From Gammaproteobacteria bacterium (GTDB taxonomy: Bacteria; Pseudomonadota; Gammaproteobacteria; GRL18): a DNA stretch of 6,542 nt. The DNA is taken from contig DAOVUK010000191.1 of assembly GCA_030632625.1 (NCBI GenBank), positions 1-6,542 on the forward strand, in the 5' to 3' direction. A model generated the notes under the pieces. The model worked only from the letters and a program-made list of their open reading frames with translations, searched no databases and had not been told where the DNA came from. Within the stretch, counting starts at the first letter, position 1, and each line of letters opens with the position of its first letter. The position numbers and the translations under genes are program-made. Below are positions 1-6,274 of the stretch, piece by piece.

Positions 1-257
1 AGCACCATTGGGTTAGCTGGCGTGGGATCGTTTGCGGGTCGACCGGCTATCCAGGGTGTGCCATCACCATCCAGATAAATGTGCAAGCTTTTTGATAAGT
101 GTCCTGTTTTACTATAGAGTACATGTTGAAAACGTGACCCTGTTACGACTTCACGTTGCAACTTCAGCTCAGCAGCTTTTCCTGCAAACCGTTCTGCCAT
201 AGAAGTACAGCCTGCCAAACATAATACTACTGGAAAAATAATAAGCAGGTGATTCAT
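1..257 (-). CDS. Lipoprotein, alpha/beta-hydrolase type (partial, N-terminal 85 codons)
   Basis: This is the 5' part of a gene that continues beyond the left edge of the window. The ATG is at 257-255. The product begins with a short lipoprotein signal peptide: a hydrophobic stretch MNHLLIIFPVVLCLAGC with lipobox LAGC, so Cys17 would be lipidated and the protein anchored in the envelope. After a short helical segment it shows YLDGDGTPW followed by a DPTPANP motif. From memory these match the early core of a family of proteobacterial lipoprotein alpha/beta hydrolases (YxxGDGxPW...DPTPxNP). The catalytic Ser/His lie outside the window, so activity and substrate cannot be judged. A GGAAG-like ribosome site lies rather far upstream (271-277). 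The gene is on the same strand as the STAND gene, 72 bases downstream of its stop, so it could be read from that operon or from its own promoter. It looks like a housekeeping neighbour rather than part of the system. Confidence 0.75.
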   Translation of the reverse strand, partial: MNHLLIIFPVVLCLAGCTSMAERFAGKAAELKLQREVVTGSRFQHVLYSKTGHLSKSLHIYLDGDGTPWIAGRPANDPTPANPMV

Positions 258-291
258 AAATATTTCTGACTTCCTTCAGTATGACACTGGA

Positions 292-321
292 TCTATACCC
301 ATGATACTTGCACAGCCACAA
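292..321 (-). promoter_or_regulatory. Possible sigma70 promoter for the lipoprotein gene
   Basis: On the minus strand TTGTGG (321-316) and TATAGA (297-292) are separated by 18 bases, in the short gap between the STAND stop codon and the lipoprotein start. Both hexamers are imperfect, and the -35 partly overlaps the end of the upstream gene's non-coding tail. No clear terminator hairpin with a T-run is visible between the two genes, so read-through transcription is an alternative. Confidence 0.25.
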
Positions 322-329
322 GCCCTTTT

Positions 330-3300
330 TCAGGGTATATTCTCGGATAAGCGCCAGTCTTTGCAGGATTGACGGTATGGTATAAACTCCAGATAATCAC
401 GCCATTCATCTGAATTCAGATTTCGTCCTGCTCTGGTGCATAAAAGCTTAAATACTTCCTGTGGATTGGCTGCAACCAGTTTTACGCGACCATTATTGAG
501 TGCCGAAGCCAGCAGTTTTTCATCCGGGCTGAATGCAACAGCCCAGACCATATCGGCATGACTTATTTGTTTAACTTCCCTGCCGGATGATGTTTCGATA
601 AGTCTGGTCGTAGCATCCTCACTACCAGTAGCCAAAAACTTGCCCCCAGGGCTAAAGGCAATGCTGTTCACACTGCCGCCGTGTTTGATTGAGGCAATCA
701 GTTTACCTGTCTTAACATTTATCAAGTGAGCGGTATTATCCTGGCTACCGGTTGCCAACAGCGAACCATCTGGACTAAAAGCAATACTAAGCACACTATC
801 AGCATGTTCAAATCGTGCTTGCTCCTTGCCGGAACTGACTTTAAATAATCTGGCTATATTGTCTTCACTCGCTGTTGCCAGAAGTCGTCCATCCGGACTA
901 AAGGCTATCTGCGAAACACCTGCCGCTAATTGAATGGCTTGCCTGAGCTGCCAGGTTTTTGTATCGATTAATTGTATCGTATCATCCTTACCGGCAATCG
1001 CTAATAGCTGTCCATCAAAACTGAAAGCGAGTGATCGGACTTCATCGTCACTTTCGATTTGCCCTGTCTTCTCACCGCTTGCAGTCGCAATCACTTTGAC
1101 CATTTTATCCAGGCTAGCAGTCGCCAGCCATCGGCTGTCAGGGCTAAAGGCGATGTTTCTGACCTCCTTGTCATGTTTGATTGCCGCTATTTCCCTGCCA
1201 GTGGAGACCTCTATCAGTTTAGCACTATAATCCTTGCTGGATGTGGCTAAAAACCGCCCATCTCGACTAAAAGCAACACCATATACCTCATCATCATGAT
1301 TAATTCTCATCACTTCTTTCCCTGTAGTGATAGCAAACAGTCTGGCGGTTTTATCTGCACTGGCTGCGGCCAATAATTGTCCTTTGGGATCGAAGGCAAG
1401 ACCAAAAATGGCACCATCCTGCTGAATCTTTATATCATCCGGTATTTTGACGATCTCGACAAGTCGTGCCAACTTGTCCGAGCTGCTGGTGGCCAGCAAT
1501 TGACTGTCGGGACTAAACTTGATATTCCAGACCGGCCCACCATGAATTATCCTGGTGATTTCCTGCCAGTTATCCGTGTCGATCAGGCGGGCAGTATGAT
1601 CCTGGCTGGAAGTGGCGAGAAATTGTCCGTTCGAACTGAACTTGACCACAAAAACCCCTTTATTATGAGAAACTTCGGCAACCTGCTTACCCGTACTGAG
1701 TGCAAAGACTCTGGCCTTATTATCATCGCTTGCGCTTGCCAGCCACAGGCCATCAGGGCTAAAATCCACGCTCCACACGACATCAGGATGTTTAATTGTT
1801 CTAATTTCATTACCGGTTACCGTATCTATCAGATGCACGGTTTTGTCCTTACTCGCAGTCGCTAATAATCGCCCGTTAAAATTGAAAGTCACCGAATTTA
1901 CCCAGTCTTTATGTGCAATTTGAGCCAGTTCTTTACCTGTCGAAACATCGATCAATCTTGCCATGCCATCCTTGCTTGCAGTGGCGAGTAATCGGCTATC
2001 GGGACTGAAGGCAAGATTCCTGACTTCATCGTTATGGCTGATCTGTTGCAGTTCCATACCCGTTATGGTATCAAAAAGACGTACCGTATCCTTGCTGGCT
2101 GTTGCAATTAACCGGCTGTCCGGGCTAAAAATAACTTTGCGCACGGTACCATCATGAAGCAAACGAAAAACTTCCTCACCACTTGACAGTTCCACCAGTC
2201 GAACGCTTCTATCTTTGGAACCCGTGGCAAGTAAACGCCGATCAGAACTGATGTCAACACTATAAACCCAATCATCATGCTCTATTCGAAACAGCTCCTT
2301 ACCGTCTTTGGTTGTGATCACCCGCACTATTTTGTCTTTGCTCGCAGTCGCCAGTAAACGATTATCTGAACTAAAGGCAATATTCATGACAATTCCATTG
2401 TGCTGGATTCGATATCTGGGGAGCATGCGCAGCAGTTTATCCGCTATACCGGAGGCTTCTGTATTGTGAACAATATTCCATGACTCAATTGCCAGTGCCG
2501 CTGCCCGTTCGACAATGCTGTCTTCAGGCGCATGCTCGGTCAGCAAAGCCGCCTGCACAGCAAGTTTACCGGACAGGGTGATTGTGCGAGAATGCCTGGC
2601 ATCCATCCAGTTCCAGACACTTAAAAGAGTCGTTATTATAAATATGACTGACAAGATCGCAGAGACCAATGCCTTGCGCTTGCTGACTCGTAATGCCTCT
2701 CTGGCTTTTTCTTCTCTTTGCTGCGCTTCAAGGCGTTCCTGTTCCATCTGATGTTGTTTCTCCAGCATCAGACGCTGGTCGCGCCTTTTGCGCACCACAC
2801 CGGTCATCACATCGTGAATGAGTTCAATTCGCTTGACACCATTCCATTCCTCTACTCTCAGCAGACGCCGCTGAACAAGTTGTGCCAAAGCCTGCACTGA
2901 AATGCCCTGAATTTCTAAGGCATTGTCATAGGCTTCGCTATTACGAAACCCGGAAACGGTAATCAGCTTGTCCTCGATGAAGCGGCATAACTCAGAAGAT
3001 TGATCCTTCAGGCTGCTTTGGTAGAAATTCTCCAGAATTTGATCACGATTGCTTGCTACGATTTGTGCATCAATCTGTCGGGCCTGCGTTGCAATGCGCA
3101 GTTCATTAAGCTCACGGCAGACTAAACTCAGCAATGCGGGTTCGATACGCAACTCGGCTAATTTCTGACTCTCTTTACCTTCTTGACCAGCGACCAGAAG
3201 GACGATACTTTCAGCAACACTGCTTTCCATAAGCAGCCCCTGTGTCTGGTCTGCCACTGCCAGGGCTTGTTCACCGTTCATCTGTAAAAGCCGCATTCGA

Positions 3301-3998
3301 TTGTGTATTACTGAAGGTATGTGTACACGCAGTTCCTCCAAATCAGCGAGATAGTCTTCACGAAGGCTGAAAATCAGCTTGTAGGGATGGCGGCTAAAGC
3401 TGAAGTTTTTGACTTCATCTGAATTAGTATCCAAACGAGCTTTCACGCTTTCAGGGCATCGCCCTTCAACCAGATCAGCAAGCTCTATGATAAACTTATT
3501 CAAATTAGAGATTTGCTTCAGGTCACCACGAGCCAGAGTAAACATTTCTTCAAACTGATCGAAACAGAGTAAAGGCAGTGTAATATGATTACGGGTATCC
3601 CAGAATTCTGAGCCCTTGCGATGAAAATACTCCCATAAAGTTTCATTGTCTTTATGCTGCGGCGCTTCAATAGCCTTATCCTTAACTTGTAAAGCTATGG
3701 CACTGAACACCTGTTCTCTGAGACTCACTGAAGCATCTGTGAAATTCAGTCGGATAATAATCGGGAGAATTCTTTCCAGACGTAATCTGGGGAAGAGACC
3801 CGCTTGCAGCAGTGAGCTTTTTCCAAGTCCAGAAATAGCAAAAATGATCGTAAGTCGCTCACGGTTTACGAGACTATACAGTTCTTCTATATCGGCTTCC
3901 CGGCCTTTAAAAAAATGCTCGTCCTGCTCTTTGAACGAGGCCAAACCCGGCCAGGGATGCTCGTCATCGAGAATATCTTGATCGGACTGCGTGGTCAT
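330..3998 (-). CDS. Membrane-anchored STAND NTPase (nSTAND1-like) with C-terminal WD40 repeats
   Basis: A complete 1222-residue protein, probably the sensor and signalling ATPase of a defence-like pair. Residues 14-35 (HPWPGLASF...FFKGRE) are the typical entry to the nSTAND1 family. The P-loop is at 54-62 (AISGLGKSS), Walker B at 143-151 (LLCFDQFEE), and a conserved RED motif at 213-215. Residues 392-409 (ELIHDV...RKRRDQR) resemble the end of the helical/winged-helix part. A charged coiled coil (about 405-440) leads into one membrane span (about 443-463), then the alanine-rich linker usual before WD40 arrays. Residues 536-1149 are 15 repeats of about 41 residues, followed by a partial sixteenth (1150-1179). 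The tail NLNSDEW...YRQSC is also typical of bacterial STAND-WD40 proteins. The first glycine of the P-loop is Ala54, and no repeat keeps the WD dipeptide. The start is fixed by the four-base ATGA overlap with the upstream TIR gene. The family assignment is firm; the anti-phage role is inferred from domains and context. Confidence 0.93.
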   Translation of the reverse strand: MTTQSDQDILDDEHPWPGLASFKEQDEHFFKGREADIEELYSLVNRERLTIIFAISGLGKSSLLQAGLFPRLRLERILPIIIRLNFTDASVSLREQVFSAIALQVKDKAIEAPQHKDNETLWEYFHRKGSEFWDTRNHITLPLLCFDQFEEMFTLARGDLKQISNLNKFIIELADLVEGRCPESVKARLDTNSDEVKNFSFSRHPYKLIFSLREDYLADLEELRVHIPSVIHNRMRLLQMNGEQALAVADQTQGLLMESSVAESIVLLVAGQEGKESQKLAELRIEPALLSLVCRELNELRIATQARQIDAQIVASNRDQILENFYQSSLKDQSSELCRFIEDKLITVSGFRNSEAYDNALEIQGISVQALAQLVQRRLLRVEEWNGVKRIELIHDVMTGVVRKRRDQRLMLEKQHQMEQERLEAQQREEKAREALRVSKRKALVSAILSVIFIITTLLSVWNWMDARHSRTITLSGKLAVQAALLTEHAPEDSIVERAAALAIESWNIVHNTEASGIADKLLRMLPRYRIQHNGIVMNIAFSSDNRLLATASKDKIVRVITTKDGKELFRIEHDDWVYSVDISSDRRLLATGSKDRSVRLVELSSGEEVFRLLHDGTVRKVIFSPDSRLIATASKDTVRLFDTITGMELQQISHNDEVRNLAFSPDSRLLATASKDGMARLIDVSTGKELAQIAHKDWVNSVTFNFNGRLLATASKDKTVHLIDTVTGNEIRTIKHPDVVWSVDFSPDGLWLASASDDNKARVFALSTGKQVAEVSHNKGVFVVKFSSNGQFLATSSQDHTARLIDTDNWQEITRIIHGGPVWNIKFSPDSQLLATSSSDKLARLVEIVKIPDDIKIQQDGAIFGLAFDPKGQLLAAASADKTARLFAITTGKEVMRINHDDEVYGVAFSRDGRFLATSSKDYSAKLIEVSTGREIAAIKHDKEVRNIAFSPDSRWLATASLDKMVKVIATASGEKTGQIESDDEVRSLAFSFDGQLLAIAGKDDTIQLIDTKTWQLRQAIQLAAGVSQIAFSPDGRLLATASEDNIARLFKVSSGKEQARFEHADSVLSIAFSPDGSLLATGSQDNTAHLINVKTGKLIASIKHGGSVNSIAFSPGGKFLATGSEDATTRLIETSSGREVKQISHADMVWAVAFSPDEKLLASALNNGRVKLVAANPQEVFKLLCTRAGRNLNSDEWRDYLEFIPYRQSCKDWRLSENIP
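462..2393 (-). repeat. WD40-like tandem repeat array (15 x ~41 residues plus a partial 16th)
   Basis: Within the STAND gene a unit of about 123 bases is repeated 15 times, encoding residues 536-1149, plus a final 30-residue unit (1150-1179). The unit consensus is roughly VxSIAFSPDGRLLATASKDxxARLIDxxTGKExxxIxHDx. Fourteen units have 41 residues; the third has 40 because one residue is missing after SKD. The strand that normally ends in Trp-Asp reads ID, FD, VE, FA or similar, so Trp is replaced throughout. Sixteen units would fit two eight-bladed propellers, although 7+7 with extra blades is also possible. WD40 propellers usually bind proteins or peptides, so this is the likely recognition part. 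Confidence 0.92.
3995..3998 (-). promoter_or_regulatory. ATGA stop/start overlap: translational coupling of the TIR and STAND genes
   Basis: The TGA stop of the SIR2-TIR gene (3997-3995) lies within the ATGA that starts the STAND gene (ATG 3998-3996). No good Shine-Dalgarno sequence precedes this ATG, so ribosomes finishing the upstream gene probably restart here. This would tie the amount of sensor to the amount of effector. Confidence 0.85.
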
Positions 3999-5404
3999 GT
4001 TGATTGAGCAAGGCTGCGCTGATAATCACGATAGAGACGTTTTATTTCATTGACAAACTCCACCCTGGTTTGACCCCCTTGCATGTTCTCCCAGTGCAGT
4101 TGACGAAACTTTTCAGGTATTGTCGTCGATTCCGGTGAAGTATCGTCAATGACCACAGGAATGATATAGCGCCAATTATCAGGATAGCGTGCGCTGACAT
4201 CCTGAGCATAGTTCCATTCGGTACGAAAAAAACGGGGTCTTGGTGTCAAGGTGTGCTGTGAAATAATCGGGATGAATAGAGAACACTTGTCAATATTGGA
4301 TTTAATTTTGTTTGCGAAGTTATCCCCGGGACGCAGGGCTTCCGGGTTGCGATCAAACCAGACATCAATCCCGGCCTGCTCAAGAGCCTCTTGAATTAAC
4401 ATCACCGCAGAACGATCCTCGCTGGCATAGCTCAGGAAAACCGCACCATTGTGCATGGATGCCAGTGGCGTTGCTGGCTTTAGATGAGGTGTTTCTAATA
4501 CAGGGATTGGCTCATCATCATGCAAAGATGGCGGATGCAGTGCTATCCAGCGCCGGTGTAATTCATTGACAAATTCAATTGATGCCATTGGAAATACTTT
4601 GGTCCGCCGGCTAAAATTATTCAGAAATTGAGTCAGATTTGATTCAATTTGAAACTGGTCACCAGCCAGGAAATCGGTTTTACCTCCGGAAGTCACCAGG
4701 CGACCCTTCTTACCGAGACGCACAAAAAAACGTCCCAGCCAGTCAGACAATGGGCAGCCGATAACCATTAGGTCTTCTTTGATCAAAGCATCAAACAAAC
4801 GTGCGGGTCGGGATGTCTTGGATTGCAGCTTATGCATAAATTCCAGCACATCTTCGTCTGTGACGGCATATTCGGGAGCCGCTGACATCTTTCCAAACAA
4901 ATGAAACACCGTCGTTCGATGCAAATCTTTTAGTGCTACCGGCAGATCATTATCCAAATCCACTCCCGGATAAAACTCCAGCACTTGAGTATTTACCTTA
5001 CCGCCATATCGTACCTGATTCAGAACCTGAGCAAGCAATGGATCGAAACAGGTGGTCACAAATAATTTGAGCGGGCGAATTTCGGCCAGTTTAATCAGAG
5101 CCTCTGGAAGCTCCGCTTCTGTCAATGACGGCATGACATGTTTGATCTCTGGATAAATATCTTCCCTTTGTCCACCTTGAGTAATGTATCGACACGCAAC
5201 CTGATTTAATGTATCGGTCGGTTCTGAGTCGACTTGTAAGCGATTTGCAAGCTGCTCTGCAAGATAGGTGCAAAGAAACGTGGCTTTACCTTCAATATTG
5301 AGCTTCAGCAGTTCTGGTCCGATTATTGGAATAACACGCCCATCTTCTATGAACTCAATGAGTTGATCCCAAAGCCGCTCTGTATTTTTTTCAAACATAT
5401 CCAT
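3995..5404 (-). CDS. SIR2-like plus TIR domain protein, candidate NADase effector
   Basis: First gene of the two-gene operon. Residue numbers count from the farthest in-frame start, TTG at 5419 (474 residues). Residues 15-270 resemble SIR2-like domains of defence proteins: RVIPIIGPELL (28-38), FVTTCFDPLL (120-129), a histidine in FHLFG (173) and a closing GCPLSDW (221-227). The usual GAGxS and TxNxD signatures are altered (IIGPE; TTCFD, Cys for Asn), so NAD hydrolysis by this half is doubtful. A linker (about 295-322) leads to a TIR domain (325-465): FLSYASED (328-335), VWFDR (353-357), LRPGDNF (362-368), IPIIS, and FRTEWNYA, whose Glu401 is the likely catalytic glutamate. TIR domains of this kind commonly cleave NAD+ or make cyclic ADP-ribose signals. 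No signal peptide is seen, so the protein is probably cytosolic. The start is uncertain: TTG 5419, ATG 5404 (chosen here as the first ATG) or ATG 5398; none has a good ribosome site. Domain calls are confident; the effector role is inferred. Confidence 0.9.
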   Translation of the reverse strand: MDMFEKNTERLWDQLIEFIEDGRVIPIIGPELLKLNIEGKATFLCTYLAEQLANRLQVDSEPTDTLNQVACRYITQGGQREDIYPEIKHVMPSLTEAELPEALIKLAEIRPLKLFVTTCFDPLLAQVLNQVRYGGKVNTQVLEFYPGVDLDNDLPVALKDLHRTTVFHLFGKMSAAPEYAVTDEDVLEFMHKLQSKTSRPARLFDALIKEDLMVIGCPLSDWLGRFFVRLGKKGRLVTSGGKTDFLAGDQFQIESNLTQFLNNFSRRTKVFPMASIEFVNELHRRWIALHPPSLHDDEPIPVLETPHLKPATPLASMHNGAVFLSYASEDRSAVMLIQEALEQAGIDVWFDRNPEALRPGDNFANKIKSNIDKCSLFIPIISQHTLTPRPRFFRTEWNYAQDVSARYPDNWRYIIPVVIDDTSPESTTIPEKFRQLHWENMQGGQTRVEFVNEIKRLYRDYQRSLAQST

Positions 5405-5494
5405 GCCATGACTAGTCAATTGGAGAAAAGGAAGTTCTATAAGAGGCGGTTTGATAACAGATTTTTTTGTGTAGAAATCCCTTGTAATTAACTA

Positions 5495-5523
5495 AGGATA
5501 GGAAATTCACTGGCACTTTACAA
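5495..5523 (-). promoter_or_regulatory. Possible promoter of the SIR2-TIR/STAND operon
   Basis: In the 5420-5565 gap between the divergent genes, the minus strand carries TTGTAA (5523-5518) and TATCCT (5500-5495) with a 17-base spacer. Each hexamer matches the sigma70 consensus at four of six positions. It would give a leader of about 80-90 bases before the first start codon. The gap is A+T-rich and shows no convincing operator palindrome. Any promoter for the small gene to the right must overlap the same stretch. Confidence 0.25.
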
Positions 5524-5565
5524 TCAATAAAATTAATAATTTGTTATTCTGCCAGGGTATATGCC

Positions 5566-5784
5566 ATGAATGAACAAGACTATATTAGTGAAAGAGTTGA
5601 TGTACAACAAAAATGGTATAGCAAAAACAGTACAAAAAATAAGAGATATTTTGTATTTTTTTCTTTACTGGCGAGTATTTCAGCTATTACAATTGACACA
5701 CCAAATAAAACAATGCCCGTTAAAACCAAAGGGATAATTACTTTAAAACCAAGGTTAAACCAAACTCATAGACTGGATCTTTAA
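5566..5784 (+). pseudogene. Truncated DUF4231/SLATT-like membrane protein (remnant)
   Basis: A 72-codon ORF with a good ribosome site (CAGGG at 5553-5557, eight bases before ATG), divergent from the SIR2-TIR operon. The first 45 residues look like the start of DUF4231/SLATT-type proteins: DYISERVDVQQKWYSKNS, a basic NKNK-like stretch, then a first hydrophobic segment YFVFFSLLASISAITI. Full members have two membrane helices and roughly 130-170 residues. After residue 44 the sequence becomes hydrophilic and unlike the family (DTPNKTMPVKTKG...), and the second helix and C-terminal part are missing. It is therefore probably a deletion remnant, though a short functional peptide is not excluded. 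SLATT proteins are proposed pore-forming effectors in nucleotide-signalled defence systems, so its place beside a TIR/STAND pair may not be chance. The assignment rests on remembered motif similarity. Confidence 0.5.
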
Positions 5785-5883
5785 ACTTATTGATTTATGA
5801 GGATTTATTTTAAAATAATTAAAAACTTCAACAAAACAGCTATTTTTAGCATTTAAATTGAACTATTAGGCTAGGCGTTCAAA

Positions 5884-5924
5884 TGATCAGATCAAGTAGA
5901 CCAATACTTATAGCGAGCTGATCA
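5884..5924. repeat. Short inverted repeat before the transposase fragment
   Basis: TGATCAG (5884-5890) and CTGATCA (5918-5924) are perfect 7-base inverted copies with a 27-base loop, ending two bases before the transposase ATG. They could belong to the left end or the control region of the IS element. They are too short to prove a terminal inverted repeat, and no matching right end exists in the window because the element is truncated. Confidence 0.3.
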
Positions 5925-5925
5925 A

Positions 5926-6270
5926 ATGAACAAAATCTATATTAAACAACTTGGAAATAAATGCAAAAAGTTTTTTTCAGAAAAGACACTAAATGATTTA
6001 GGGAAATCATTAAAATTGGCATCACGTTGCAGGCAAATAACCCCTTACCGACTGGGTATGGCTTTTATAACCGTTCTTTCACAACATGAAATTAAAACGA
6101 TAGCTGATATTCACAGAGGATTTAATAATTTATTTGGTGTTAATATTGCTTATAAACCCTTTCATAATTAATTAAGAAAAAAGCAATTTCCAGATTTTAT
6201 GCGCCACATGTTAGAACATTTACTGAATGAATTTGCTTATCAATCACTGGCTTTTGAAAAAATCTATTAA
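5926..6270 (+). pseudogene. IS4-family transposase, N-terminal fragment with in-frame stop
   Basis: From ATG 5926 the frame reads an N-terminal domain typical of IS4-type transposases: KFFSEKTLNDLGKSL, then ITPYRLGMAFITVLS, then the DIHRGFNNLFG...YKPFHN motif. A TAA at 6169-6171 interrupts it just after KPFHN. The same frame then continues without a gap as LRKKQFPDFMRHMLEHLLNEF up to a second stop at 6268-6270. Members of this family usually read HNQLRK at this point, so the TAA most likely arose from a CAA (Gln) codon by one substitution. Only about 114 codons remain of the 400 or more expected. The catalytic DDE core is absent, so the element cannot move itself. The right end is lost where the diguanylate-cyclase-like segment begins. 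The 5785-5925 stretch before it is A+T-rich with no gene seen; the left IS end probably lies in its last part. Confidence 0.75.
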
Positions 6271-6274
6271 TAAC

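Noticed and set aside
258..329. Possible terminator between the STAND and lipoprotein genes.
   Set aside because: Only a 4-base CTTG/CAAG stem is visible, with no following T-run.
934..2157. Several open frames on the plus strand opposite the WD40 repeats (for example 934-1230, 1377-1865, 1963-2157).
   Set aside because: They are antisense to the repeat array, recur because the array repeats, and show no domain or ribosome site.
462..2393. Regular ~123-base repeats considered as a CRISPR or satellite array.
   Set aside because: They are in-frame coding repeats of a WD40 array with diverged units and no spacer structure.
3646..3981. A 111-codon plus-strand frame opposite the STAND N-terminus.
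   Set aside because: It lies wholly antisense to the highly conserved P-loop region, and its Ser/Cys-rich translation is typical of a shadow frame.
5600..5775. A minus-strand hydrophobic frame (IIPLVLTGIVLFGVSIVIAE) opposite the small DUF4231-like gene.
   Set aside because: It has no ATG or ribosome site; antisense of A-rich lysine and isoleucine codons reads as hydrophobic by chance, and the plus frame matches a known family.
5805..5818. Perfect 14-base palindrome TTATTTTAAAATAA after the small gene.
   Set aside because: It is pure A/T with no loop, so it is too weak for a terminator and is expected by chance in such A+T-rich DNA.
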